Both the position numbers and the translations under genes were made by a program. Below are positions 1 through 8,459 of a stretch of DNA of 64,000 nt, in pieces. How positions within the stretch are numbered: the first letter of the stretch is position 1; each line of letters starts with the position of its first letter. Location: assembly GCA_003240695.1 (NCBI GenBank), contig QFNC01000024.1, positions 22,603-86,602 of the forward strand. The letters are read 5' to 3'. The stretch is from Pseudoxanthomonas suwonensis (GTDB taxonomy: Bacteria; Pseudomonadota; Gammaproteobacteria; Xanthomonadales; Xanthomonadaceae). Below the pieces are notes generated by a model. It saw only the letters and a list, made by a program, of their open reading frames with translations, was not told where the DNA came from and did no database searches.

Positions 1-123
1 GGCTACCTGGCGCTGCATCCGCAGCACGCACGCCTGCCATGCCGCTTCGACGTGGTCGGCAGCAGCGGCACCGCTCCGCATCTGCAACTGGATTGGCTGC
101 AGGACGCGTTCCGCGCCGGATAA
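1..123 (+). CDS. yraN: YraN/UPF0102 endonuclease-like protein, C-terminal end (partial)
   Basis: The frame is open from the first base and ends in TAA at 121-123, giving the last 40 residues of a protein. The pattern ARLPCRFDVV followed by a terminal W-L-Q-D-A-F matches the C terminus of the YraN/UPF0102 family, small proteins with a predicted endonuclease (PD-(D/E)XK) fold of unknown role. The catalytic half lies outside the window, so integrity cannot be judged. The convergent gene on the minus strand ends 19 bases further on. Confidence 0.75.
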   Translation, partial: GYLALHPQHARLPCRFDVVGSSGTAPHLQLDWLQDAFRAG

Positions 124-142
124 GTCCGGCACAGCGCGCGAT

Positions 143-2167
143 TCAGCGCTTGTCCGCCGATTGCCGCGGCGCCGTTTCCGGCTCGGCCGACGGAAACAGG
201 AACTCCCACGGCGCCACCATCAATTTTCCGATCAGCGCCCGCAGCATGCCCAGCGGGTCGGAGATGCGCAGGCCGCGTGCGCGCAGCCCCACCATCAACG
301 CCAGGCTGAAACTGACCAGCAGGTTCATGCCGCCGATCATCAGCACGAACAGCAGATGCACCATGAAGTCGAACCAGCCGGCCAGCGTCGCGAATCCCAG
401 GTTCGCAGCCGAGAAGGCCACATGCCGGATGTCGATGGGCAGCCCCAGCACCGCGCCGAAGAATCCGGTCATGCCCAGCAGCACGCCGAACAGGAAATTG
501 CCCCACAGCGCGCCGTAGTGCTTCGCCAGGTAATCGCCGATGCGCTCCCTCCGCGAGTCGGACAGCAGCCGGCGCAGCAGCGGATGGCCGATGAAACGCT
601 CGCGCAGCCCCAGCAGCTGGAAGCGGTTGTCGAAATAACCGGCGATCAGTCCGGACAGGAACAACCACACCCCGGCGATGGCCGCATGCAGCAGCGCCAG
701 CCCCGCGAACGGCTGAAGCGTGTGCAGCACGTAGCCGTTGGTCGCATGGTCCAGCAGCGGTTTCGACCAGGAAAACGCGTGGATCCAGGCGATCGTGCCG
801 GCCAGCGCCAGCGCCACGCTGACATTGCCCACGATGGCGATGAACTGCGAGCGGCTGACCTGCGCGACGAGATCGACGATGGCCACCGGATTGGCGCGCG
901 CATTCGGTGCACGCTCGATGGCATCGGCGATGTAGGCCGCCGTCATCGCCGGCTGCTTGGTGGCCACGGTGAATCCCAGCACATGGATCAGCACGAATCC
1001 CAGCCCGTAGTTCAGGCTGAACAGCAGCGACTGCACCAGCATCGGATACCCGGCCGCATCGATCTGCAGTTTCAGCAGTGCCATGAACGGGATGACCAGG
1101 CCCGCACCGGCCGCCTTCAGCAGCATGCGACCGTAACTGGCGCGATCGCTGGTGACGTAGTGCTCGCCGTGCCCGCTGACGTTGTTGGACACCTTGCGCG
1201 CCATCAACCCGATGTTCTGCCGCCACAGCGCCGCGGCACTGTCGCGTTGCAGGGCACCCACGGCCATGTCGCGGAACAGCCCGGCGGCGGCCGCGCGCGC
1301 GGCATCACGCGCCTGCACATCATCGTTCACGATGTCCAGCACGATGCCGATGCGTCGCAGCGTCTGCTGCAGCCGCTCCAGCAGGTAGGTCAGACCGATG
1401 CTGGCACCGGCGCCCAGGCTGCGCCTGCGATAGGCCTCCACCGCACGCTGCGACTGGTCCAGCAGCACGCGCAGATGCGCATCGTCGTGCAGGGCCGCTT
1501 CGTCTCCGTCGAGCACGGCATGCCGATGGGCCACGAACACCGCCATTTCGCGCTGCAGGGCACTGAACGGCGACTCGCGTTCCAGGATTTTCCGGTCCAG
1601 CCGCAGCAGGTCGTCCTCCAGCTCCTCGGCAGACACCCAGACGGCCATTTTTTCCAGTGCAGCCAGCAGTTGCCGGGACCAGTGTGCCGGCAGCGCACGT
1701 TGTTTTCCGAATGCGTCGGTGCGCAGCTGCCGGAACAGCTCCAGCCACTGGTCCTCGCGCACGACCGCGATCCAGTCGGCATCCTCACGCACGAACACCT
1801 GCCGCAACGCGTCCGAGAGGTGCTGCGGATCCACCGGCGGCGGATTCACGGTGTCGTAGAGACGGCGACGCAATTCGTGCACGAAGCCCTTGCGCGCCAG
1901 CACGCCCACCTGGCCGATGGCCATCACCAGATTCAGCTGCTGCAGCCACGGCGTCAGGCTGTGCACGAGGTGATCGCGCAGTTCCGGGCTGGCTTGCAGG
2001 GCAGCGGCCAGGCGCGCCTGCCGCGCATCGAATTGCCGCTGCACCGCGTCGTCCTCGGCCATGCCGGGACGCAGCAAGGCGATGATGCCGCGCAGCAGCC
2101 GCAACGGATCGCCGGCGTCCAGTTGCAGCAGCTGCTGTGCCAGGGCGGCAGCCGGGAGCTGATTCAT
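143..2167 (-). CDS. Multi-pass membrane protein of the 'site-specific recombinase' (SpecificRecomb, Gcr-like) family
   Basis: The protein has 674 residues when started at the ATG whose first base is 2167, which gives N terminus MNQLPAAAL. A longer frame exists upstream but adds an arginine-rich stretch that looks non-coding. The first ~370 residues are soluble and helical. The C-terminal ~300 residues hold about six hydrophobic segments, for example around FIAIVGNVSVALALAG and FLFGVLLGMTGFFGAVLG. Length and layout fit the family that databases call site-specific recombinase after a gonococcal gene. I see no tyrosine- or serine-recombinase catalytic motif, so the enzymatic name is doubtful and a membrane role is more likely. 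It runs convergent to yraN and divergent from the NUDIX gene. Confidence 0.75.
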   Translation of the reverse strand: MNQLPAAALAQQLLQLDAGDPLRLLRGIIALLRPGMAEDDAVQRQFDARQARLAAALQASPELRDHLVHSLTPWLQQLNLVMAIGQVGVLARKGFVHELRRRLYDTVNPPPVDPQHLSDALRQVFVREDADWIAVVREDQWLELFRQLRTDAFGKQRALPAHWSRQLLAALEKMAVWVSAEELEDDLLRLDRKILERESPFSALQREMAVFVAHRHAVLDGDEAALHDDAHLRVLLDQSQRAVEAYRRRSLGAGASIGLTYLLERLQQTLRRIGIVLDIVNDDVQARDAARAAAAGLFRDMAVGALQRDSAAALWRQNIGLMARKVSNNVSGHGEHYVTSDRASYGRMLLKAAGAGLVIPFMALLKLQIDAAGYPMLVQSLLFSLNYGLGFVLIHVLGFTVATKQPAMTAAYIADAIERAPNARANPVAIVDLVAQVSRSQFIAIVGNVSVALALAGTIAWIHAFSWSKPLLDHATNGYVLHTLQPFAGLALLHAAIAGVWLFLSGLIAGYFDNRFQLLGLRERFIGHPLLRRLLSDSRRERIGDYLAKHYGALWGNFLFGVLLGMTGFFGAVLGLPIDIRHVAFSAANLGFATLAGWFDFMVHLLFVLMIGGMNLLVSFSLALMVGLRARGLRISDPLGMLRALIGKLMVAPWEFLFPSAEPETAPRQSADKR

Positions 2168-2258
2168 CACGCACGATCTGCTGGGCGCGCCATCATGCCA
2201 CGGACGCCGGGTCGCCCGCCTCGTGCGCGGCACCGGGGACGCGGACTAGAATCGGCGC

Positions 2259-2804
2259 ATGTCCGATGATCCCGTCACCCTGCACGAAGGCCGCTGGCTG
2301 CGCCTGCGCCGGCGCGGCACCTGGGAATACTGCGAACGCACCACCGGCCGCGACGGCATGGCGGTGATCATCGTCGCGGTCACGCCCGACGACGAAGTGC
2401 TGTTCGTGGAGCAGTTCCGCCAGCCGCTGCAGGCCAGCACCATCGAAATGCCGGCCGGGCTGGTCGGCGATGACCATGACGATGACACCCTGCAGCAAGC
2501 CGCCCGCCGCGAACTGGTCGAGGAAACCGGCTGGGAGCCGCGGCAGGTCGACGTGCTGCTGACCGGCCCCACCTCGTCGGGGATGAGCAACGAACGGATC
2601 GCGTTCGTGCGGGCGCGCGATCTGCAGCGCGTCGGTCCCGGCGGCGGCGTGGCGGGCGAAAACATCACGGTGCATGCCGTCCCGCGCGCGACTGCGCCGG
2701 CCTGGTTTATGCAGCAGCAGGCCCGCGGCTGCGAACTGGACCTGAAGCTGTGGGCCGGACTGTGGATGATCGACCGCAATCCGGACGGCAGCCCGGTTGC
2801 CTGA
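2259..2804 (+). CDS. NUDIX hydrolase, ADP-ribose pyrophosphatase-like
   Basis: A 181-residue protein that probably hydrolyses a nucleoside diphosphate linked to another group, such as ADP-ribose. The NUDIX helix is clear: a glycine about 22 residues upstream, then ARRELVEETGW, which carries the RE-x-x-EE-x-G core. The outer acidic position is Asp rather than Glu. Upstream, EQFRQPL followed by IEMPAGL is the pattern of the ADP-ribose pyrophosphatase (NudF/NudE) branch. It starts 91 bases from the divergent membrane gene and is followed by ppk2 76 bases after its stop. Substrate cannot be fixed from sequence. Confidence 0.85.
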   Translation: MSDDPVTLHEGRWLRLRRRGTWEYCERTTGRDGMAVIIVAVTPDDEVLFVEQFRQPLQASTIEMPAGLVGDDHDDDTLQQAARRELVEETGWEPRQVDVLLTGPTSSGMSNERIAFVRARDLQRVGPGGGVAGENITVHAVPRATAPAWFMQQQARGCELDLKLWAGLWMIDRNPDGSPVA

Positions 2805-2880
2805 GCGGCGCATTTGCGTTCGAGCAGGATCCACTCAGGCGTGCTGCGGCATGATGCACATCACCCAGCACGGAGTTCCC

Positions 2881-3951
2881 ATGGCCACCCGCACGCCGTC
2901 CGCACCCGACCAGCCCGCCGGCAAGCGCACCGGCACCTCCAAACCGGCCGGCAAGCGCGCGCGGCGCAAGACGACTGCGCCGACGGATGACCTGGCCGCA
3001 GCGGCGGTGGCGCGGAACGAAGCCGCCCGCCGCGTGGATGCCGACCCGCCGGACCGGATCCCGCCGCTGGGCGTGTCGCCCGATGCCTTGGGGATATCGG
3101 AGGAATCGGCGCGCCGGATGAAGGCATTGCCGCCCAGTGGCGAAGACAGTGCCAGTGCGCCGCTGCCGGAGGATTACCCCTATCGCCAGCGCATGCGCCG
3201 CGGCGAATACGAGGCCGAGAAGAAGAAACTGCAGATCGAGCTGCTGAAGGTGCAGAGCTGGGTGAAGGACACCGGCCAGCGCATCGTGATGCTGTTCGAG
3301 GGCCGCGACGCCGCCGGCAAGGGCGGTACCATCAAGCGCTTCACCGAACATCTGAATCCGCGCGGCGCCCGCGTGGTGGCGCTGGAAAAACCCAGCGACC
3401 GCGAGCGCGGGCAGTGGTATTTCCAGCGCTACATCAACCATCTGCCCACCTACGGCGAGATCGTGCTGTTCGACCGCAGCTGGTACAACCGTGCCGGCGT
3501 GGAACGGGTGATGGGCTTCTGCAGTCCGGCCGAGTACCTGGAGTTCCTGCGCGAGGCGCCGGAGTTCGAGCGCATGCTGGTGCGCAGCGGCGTGCGCCTG
3601 TACAAGTTCTGGTTCTCGGTGAGCCGGCAGGAGCAGCTGCGCCGCTTCAATTCGCGCCGCACCGACCCGCTGAAGCACTGGAAGCTGTCGCCGATCGACA
3701 TCCAGTCGCTTGACATGTGGGACGCCTACACCGAGGCCAAGGAGGCGATGTTCTTCCACACCGACACTGCCGACGCGCCGTGGACGGTCATCAAGTCAGA
3801 CGACAAGAAGCGCGCGCGACTGAACTGCATGCGCCATGTTCTGGGCACCCTGCCCTACCCGGGCCGCGATCGGCAGGTGGCAGTGGCGGCCGATCCGCTC
3901 ATCGTGGGTTCGGCCGCGCAGGTGTTGACCGGCGAGTCCGTGCCCCGCTGA
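2881..3951 (+). CDS. ppk2: Polyphosphate kinase 2 (PPK2 family)
   Basis: The 356-residue protein is predicted to transfer phosphate between polyphosphate and nucleoside (di)phosphates. The first ~95 residues are a low-complexity K/R/A/P-rich extension. The kinase core then shows a Walker A loop GRDAAGKGG at residues 141-149, the PPK2 signature EKPSDRERGQWYFQRY, and the lid/Walker B segment LFDRSWYNRAGVERV with Asp at about 198. The start at 2881 was chosen because upstream in-frame codons lack a plausible ribosome site and the core is complete. The next feature downstream is a dead transporter fragment on the other strand. Confidence 0.92.
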   Translation: MATRTPSAPDQPAGKRTGTSKPAGKRARRKTTAPTDDLAAAAVARNEAARRVDADPPDRIPPLGVSPDALGISEESARRMKALPPSGEDSASAPLPEDYPYRQRMRRGEYEAEKKKLQIELLKVQSWVKDTGQRIVMLFEGRDAAGKGGTIKRFTEHLNPRGARVVALEKPSDRERGQWYFQRYINHLPTYGEIVLFDRSWYNRAGVERVMGFCSPAEYLEFLREAPEFERMLVRSGVRLYKFWFSVSRQEQLRRFNSRRTDPLKHWKLSPIDIQSLDMWDAYTEAKEAMFFHTDTADAPWTVIKSDDKKRARLNCMRHVLGTLPYPGRDRQVAVAADPLIVGSAAQVLTGESVPR

Positions 3952-3971
3952 ACCGAGCCGCGCACGGCCCG

Positions 3972-4300
3972 TCAGCCGCGCATGGCCTCCAATTCGATGC
4001 CGCGGGTCTCGCGCACCCACTTCAGCACGAACACGAACGAAGCCAGCGCGAATGCGGCATACAGGCCGTAGGCCAGCACCAGCCCGGCATCGGCCAGCAC
4101 GGGAAAGGTGGCGGTGATGTAGAAGTTGGCCAGCCACTGCGCGGCTGCAGCCACGGCCAGTGCCAGCGCGCGGATGCCGTTGGGGAACATCTCGCCCAGC
4201 AGCACCCACACCACCGGTCCCCAGCGCACGCCGAAACACACCGCGTACAGATTGGCGGCCACCAGCGCGACCGGGCCGATGCCTTCCGGGAAAATCGTGC
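3972..4300 (-). pseudogene. MFS sugar-transporter remnant (C-terminal ~100 residues only)
   Basis: Reading the minus strand, about 100 codons match the end of sugar-porter family MFS transporters: the segment WGPVVWVLLGEMFPN, then IRALALAVAAAAQWLANF, and a terminal V-x-ETRG-x-ELE-M. Such transporters have ~450-500 residues and twelve helices, but here only the last two or three remain. Upstream of about 4290 the frame continues into unrelated sequence and runs into the 3' end of the esterase gene. The transporter's 5' part has been lost, so no function is expected. Confidence 0.8.
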
Positions 4301-4339
4301 GCTGCCGCTGCAGCCGGCATGGGTGCGTCCGGCCGCAGA

Positions 4340-5455
4340 TCAGGGCGTGCGGAAAGCGCCCTCGGCGCGCAGTGTCTCGTTCGACCACACTTCATACACA
4401 TACGCCCGATTGCGGGCCAGCGACCGGAACACGAATGGCACGTCGTCGCCATCCCGGTAGGAGTACTGGTAGAGATAGTTCCCGTCGCCCCAGAACACGT
4501 ACACGTAGGTGGCCGGCCGCGTGTCCTGCGGCACGTCCACCAGGAAACGGACTTCGTTCGCACTCACCGATACGGTGGTCTGGAATGGCACTGGAGTGGG
4601 CGGCGGCGGGGGTGGAGGCGGCGGATTCGGTCCGGTTCCGCCCGTCTGCGGCACGTGCTTCTTGATCTGTGCCTCCATCACCTTGCCGAAGTCGCTGCGC
4701 AAATGCCCCAGTCCGGAAATCAGGTCCAGCGAGGTCGCGAATCCCTTGTTGGTGTAATGGCGGTGGCCGGCTTTCACGGCATAGGGGAAATCGGACGTGT
4801 AAGCCTCATCGCGATCGCCGGTATTCCAGTTCATGTGGATGTTGGACCGGAACGCGGCGTCGTACGCGACTTCGCCCATTCTCGGCGGACCACCGTAGGA
4901 AATGGCCACCACCACGCCATCGGTCATGGCGCGCTGCGCCGCACCCGACGGCACCCAGTATTCGGTGGCCAGCTGCGCGCCCGACGAGTAGCCACCGAAG
5001 GCGATGCGGTCGCGTTCGATCGGATACCGCGACTGCACGTGCAGCACCAGTTCTTCCGCCCACTTGGCATAGCCGACCGAATCACCCAGATACCAGCACG
5101 AACCGTCGCCGTCCGAGCAGTTCTTGTTCGGCGAAAACGGGGTCAGCAGCAGCATGTTGTTGCGTTTGGCGACGTTGATCAGTCCGTCCGGGCCGGCCAT
5201 CAGGTAGCGGCTCTCGGGATTCTTCAGCCCGTACTCGCCCGAACCGTCGGCGTAGACGAGCATGCCGACCGGTTTCGACCAGTCCAAGCCGGCTCCATAG
5301 ATGTGGTACTGCGAGGTATAGCGACTGCCTGAGAAGGACTGGAACGTGCGGTCGGTGGTGGGGCCGCCGCTGCCGCCGGACGAAGCGGCATGGGCGGGCG
5401 CTGCCAGGCATGCGAACACGACCGCAAGGGCCAGTGGAATCGACTGCGGTGTCAT
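4340..5455 (-). CDS. Secreted alpha/beta-hydrolase esterase (depolymerase-like)
   Basis: The 371-residue protein starts at the ATG with first base 5455 and opens with a signal peptide ending near APAHA. The body is an alpha/beta hydrolase: GGYSSGAQ carries the nucleophilic serine in a G-x-S-x-G frame, and SGLGH near residue 250 is a plausible site for the catalytic histidine. This organisation resembles PHB-depolymerase/feruloyl-esterase-type secreted esterases. A run of about ten prolines then links to a C-terminal beta-rich domain of ~90 residues with repeated aromatic positions, perhaps a binding domain. It sits beside the truncated transporter. The substrate is unknown. Confidence 0.72.
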   Translation of the reverse strand: MTPQSIPLALAVVFACLAAPAHAASSGGSGGPTTDRTFQSFSGSRYTSQYHIYGAGLDWSKPVGMLVYADGSGEYGLKNPESRYLMAGPDGLINVAKRNNMLLLTPFSPNKNCSDGDGSCWYLGDSVGYAKWAEELVLHVQSRYPIERDRIAFGGYSSGAQLATEYWVPSGAAQRAMTDGVVVAISYGGPPRMGEVAYDAAFRSNIHMNWNTGDRDEAYTSDFPYAVKAGHRHYTNKGFATSLDLISGLGHLRSDFGKVMEAQIKKHVPQTGGTGPNPPPPPPPPPTPVPFQTTVSVSANEVRFLVDVPQDTRPATYVYVFWGDGNYLYQYSYRDGDDVPFVFRSLARNRAYVYEVWSNETLRAEGAFRTP

Positions 5456-5548
5456 GGAATCATCAATTGCGGGGACGCGGGATGGTGCGAATGCGACCCG
5501 GACCACCAGCAGGCGAACCCGGGCCACGCGCGCATCGTCATCACCGTA

Positions 5549-6520
5549 TCAGTTCCCGGCAAACCGATCCGTGACCCGTATCAGCGAATCGACATTTTCC
5601 GCCTCGAAGCCGGAATGGCCGGCCGCGGGCGTGATCACCAGTTCCGACGCCGGCCAGGCCTTGTGCAGGTCCCAGGCGTTCTGTACCGGACAGACCACGT
5701 CGTAGCGGCCGTGCACGATCGCGCCGGGGATGTGCGCGATCCTGCCGGCGTCGCGCAGCAGCTGGTCGTCTGCATCGAAAAAACCGCCATTCACGAAATA
5801 GTGGTTCTCGATGCGGGCAAAGGCCAGCGCGAAGGCTTCGTCGCCATGGCTGGTCGCATAATCCGGGTCGATGCGCAGGTAGCTGGTAGCCCCTTCCCAG
5901 ATCGACCACGCGCGCGCGGCACGCAGGCGCACGGCGGCATCGTCGCTGGTCAGGCGGCGGTGGTAGGCGCTGATCAGGTCATGGCGTTCCACCAGCGGAA
6001 TCGGCTCCAGATAATGCTCCCATGCATCCGGAAACAGCCGGTTGGCACCCTGCTGGTAGAACCATTCCAGTTCCCAGCGGCGCAGCATGAAGATGCCGCG
6101 CAGCACCAGTTCGGTGACCCGTTGCGGATGGGTTTGCGCATAGGCCAGCGCGAGGGTACTGCCCCACGACCCGCCGAACACCTGCCAGCGCTCGATGTCC
6201 AAATGCGCGCGCAGGCGTTCGATGTCGGCGACCAGATGCCAGGTGGTGTTGTCCACCAGGTCGGCGTGCGGGGTGGAACGGCCGGCACCGCGCTGGTCGA
6301 ACAGCACGATTCGATGGCGCTGCGGATCGTGGAAGCGGCGCAGGTTGGCATTGCAGCCGCCCCCCGGTCCGCCATGCAGGATCACCACCGGCTTGCCATC
6401 CGGATTGCCGCACTGTTCCCAGTACAGCGTGTGGCGGTCGTCGACCGCCAGCATGCCGGAGTCGAACGGTTCGATGTCGGGATACAGCGTGCGCATGGAC
6501 GACTCCGGCGGGTTGGACAT
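5549..6520 (-). CDS. pip: Prolyl aminopeptidase
   Basis: A 323-residue cytoplasmic serine peptidase that removes N-terminal proline. Diagnostic segments are the oxyanion loop HGGPGGGCN, FDQRGAGRSTPH, the nucleophile elbow GGSWGSTLALAY, EGATSYL, the Asp region HGRYDVVCP and the catalytic His in AGHSGFE. Length matches the S33 family (~310-320). Two starts are possible, 6520 (MSNPPESS) and 6496 (MRTLYPDIEP). Homologues usually begin close to the second, so the first eight residues are uncertain. It is divergent from a lipoprotein gene, with a 73-base shared upstream region. Confidence 0.93.
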   Translation of the reverse strand: MSNPPESSMRTLYPDIEPFDSGMLAVDDRHTLYWEQCGNPDGKPVVILHGGPGGGCNANLRRFHDPQRHRIVLFDQRGAGRSTPHADLVDNTTWHLVADIERLRAHLDIERWQVFGGSWGSTLALAYAQTHPQRVTELVLRGIFMLRRWELEWFYQQGANRLFPDAWEHYLEPIPLVERHDLISAYHRRLTSDDAAVRLRAARAWSIWEGATSYLRIDPDYATSHGDEAFALAFARIENHYFVNGGFFDADDQLLRDAGRIAHIPGAIVHGRYDVVCPVQNAWDLHKAWPASELVITPAAGHSGFEAENVDSLIRVTDRFAGN

Positions 6521-6593
6521 GCTTCCAGTGTAGGCTGTGCGGATGGCGCGTCCGTCACGGAACCGTCGCTGTCCATTCCTGCCGGAGGTTGCA

Positions 6594-7295
6594 ATGCCGC
6601 TGCACGACCGCATGTCCGTTCCGATCCGCACGGCCGCCGTTTCAGGGCTGCTGTCACTGGTGCTGGCCTGCGGCATGGCGGGCTGTCGCGAGGATCGCAC
6701 TGACTCTGCCGAAGCCGTGACGCCAACGGCCGCGCCTGCCGCGGCGCCACCGAGCATCGCACCGGCATCGGAACCGGCACCGCTGACGCCGCCGCTCACC
6801 GAACCGCCCCCGCCAATCCGTTCCAATCCGCGCATACCCGATGCGCTGCATGGCGTGTGGTATCCCGATACCGCCCAAGGGCGAGCCGATTGCAAGGCCT
6901 ATCGCGCGATCACGCCTGCCCAGTTTGAAAAAAGCATCGGCGGCGCCCCGTTGATCGGCGCAACCATCATCCTCGACCGGCTCGTGCACATGTATTCGGA
7001 ATATGGAGAAGGCGCGTTCTATGCCCCGCGCAACGTGGTGCCCGTGGCCGACGGTCAATGGCGCCTGGTCAGCCGCTACTGGGTCGACAGCTTTCCCGGG
7101 ATCGATGCGCCGGATGATGGATCCAGCCAGTTCTCGATCGATGTATTGGCCCTGCGCAACGATCGCCTGTCCTGGTATCCGAACCAGTCGAACACCGCTG
7201 CCGCTGCCTTGACCAGCAAGCCCGACGAACCGGCGCTGTTCCGCTGCGGTCCGGTGCGCCCGGAGATCTATTCAGTCGAACCGGGCAAGGACTGA
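6594..7295 (+). CDS. Putative lipoprotein of unknown function
   Basis: This 233-residue protein has a lipoprotein-type N terminus: a hydrophobic stretch followed by ACGMAGC, with acylation cysteine at residue 31 or possibly 26. GGAGG at 6584-6588 lies five bases before the ATG at 6594 and decides this start. A proline/alanine-rich spacer covers residues ~40-80. The folded part begins with ALHGVWYPDT, a phrase seen in small secreted domains that bind or report on envelope components, but I cannot assign it. Its last 28 bases overlap the convergent prmC gene. Confidence 0.7.
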   Translation: MPLHDRMSVPIRTAAVSGLLSLVLACGMAGCREDRTDSAEAVTPTAAPAAAPPSIAPASEPAPLTPPLTEPPPPIRSNPRIPDALHGVWYPDTAQGRADCKAYRAITPAQFEKSIGGAPLIGATIILDRLVHMYSEYGEGAFYAPRNVVPVADGQWRLVSRYWVDSFPGIDAPDDGSSQFSIDVLALRNDRLSWYPNQSNTAAAALTSKPDEPALFRCGPVRPEIYSVEPGKD

Positions 7296-8164
7296 GTCGG
7301 CAGCACTTCGGTTCCAGGCGCCTGCCCGACCGTCACCCGCTCGCGTCCCTCCAGGTCACGCAGGGTCAGAACGCGCTGCAGGCCACAGGCCTCGAAGATG
7401 TCGCGCACGGCCTGACCCTGGCTGCAGCCGTGTTCCACCAGCAGCCAGCCGCCCGGCAGCAGGTGCAGCAAGGCTCCAGCGGCAATGGCACGGATCGCGT
7501 CCAGCCCGTCCGCGCCGGAGGCCAATGCCAGCGCCGGCTCGAAGCGCAGATCGCCACGCTGCAGGTGCGGATCGGTGTCGGCGATGTAAGGTGGATTGCT
7601 GACCAGCACGTGCATGCGTTCGCCCTGCAGCGGCGCATACCAGTCGCCTTGCGTGAAGCGCACATTGTGGATGTCGTTGCGGTCGGCATTGCGTTGCGCC
7701 ACCGCCAACGCCGCTGCGCTGACATCCACCGCCAGCACCCTGCACTGCCCGCGCTCGTGGGCAATGGCCAGCGCCACTGCACCGCTGCCGGTACCCAGGT
7801 CGGCCAGACGCCAGGCCGCATCCTCCGGAATGCGTTCCAGCGCGGCTTCCACCAGCAATTCGGTTTCCACGCGCGGAATCAGGGTATCGGCGGTCACGTC
7901 CAGGTCCAGCGCCCAGAACCCGCGCTGACCGGTCAGATAGGCAATCGGTTCGCCCTGGACGCGCCGCCGCAGCAGATCGGCATAGTGTGCATGGGTGTCG
8001 GCATCCACCCATTCGTCGTCGTGCACGTACAGCCAGCTGCGCGAGCGCTTCAGCACATGCGCCAGCAACCATTCCGCTTCACCGGCCTCGGGCACCCACT
8101 GTCTCGCCTGCTGCAGGAGTTGCGCCACGGTGGCCGATGGGGCCGACGCTTGTCGGCAGGACAT
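7268..8164 (-). CDS. prmC: Release factor glutamine methyltransferase PrmC (HemK)
   Basis: The 298-residue enzyme methylates the GGQ glutamine of peptide chain release factors using S-adenosylmethionine. The SAM-binding loop ADLGTGSGAVALAIA and the catalytic NPPYI motif (in LVSNPPYIAD) are intact, and the small N-terminal helical domain contains the typical segment ending GEPIAYLTGQRGFW. The start at 8164 (MSCRQ) gives a length close to the family norm of ~280. In many bacteria prmC follows prfA; here it stands alone, convergent with a lipoprotein gene and divergent from ahpC. Confidence 0.93.
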   Translation of the reverse strand: MSCRQASAPSATVAQLLQQARQWVPEAGEAEWLLAHVLKRSRSWLYVHDDEWVDADTHAHYADLLRRRVQGEPIAYLTGQRGFWALDLDVTADTLIPRVETELLVEAALERIPEDAAWRLADLGTGSGAVALAIAHERGQCRVLAVDVSAAALAVAQRNADRNDIHNVRFTQGDWYAPLQGERMHVLVSNPPYIADTDPHLQRGDLRFEPALALASGADGLDAIRAIAAGALLHLLPGGWLLVEHGCSQGQAVRDIFEACGLQRVLTLRDLEGRERVTVGQAPGTEVLPTQSLPGSTE

Positions 8165-8320
8165 CACCGTCACCGCAGCACCGCCTTCGGCGACGGGACG
8201 GCTGTCGGGTGCATCGGAATCCGGGAGCAGGGGTCGAACATTGCGGGTACCACATCGCAGGGGGACAGGGTGTTGATCGCAAGAATCACGCCATGGAACG
8301 CCGCGATCCTGAATCGTATG

Positions 8321-8357
8321 ATAGATATGATCTATGTGAATGATGAAGACATTCGAT
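8321..8357 (+). promoter_or_regulatory. Predicted OxyR operator upstream of ahpC
   Basis: OxyR binds four tetranucleotides spaced by seven bases (ATAG-N7-CTAT-N7-ATAG-N7-CTAT). Here ATAG at 8321-8324 and CTAT at 8332-8335 match perfectly, ATGA at 8343-8346 matches two of four and CGAT at 8354-8357 three of four, all with exact N7 spacing. The site directly abuts the predicted -35 box of ahpC, which is the arrangement expected for activation. oxyR is encoded 2.4 kb downstream. Confidence 0.8.
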
Positions 8358-8386
8358 TTGAATAATCGATCGCCAACCCCTATCCT
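8358..8386 (+). promoter_or_regulatory. Predicted sigma-70 promoter of ahpC
   Basis: The -35 box TTGAAT (8358-8363) and -10 box TATCCT (8381-8386) are separated by 17 bases, each matching four of six consensus positions. A weak core next to an OxyR operator is typical of an activator-dependent promoter. The leader to the ahpC start would be about 65 bases. Confidence 0.65.
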
Positions 8387-8459
8387 TGAGCCACGGTCGA
8401 TGGCAACCACGCCCGATCGCCGCACCGGATTTCCTTCCCCTCGCACCATGGAGTCATCA

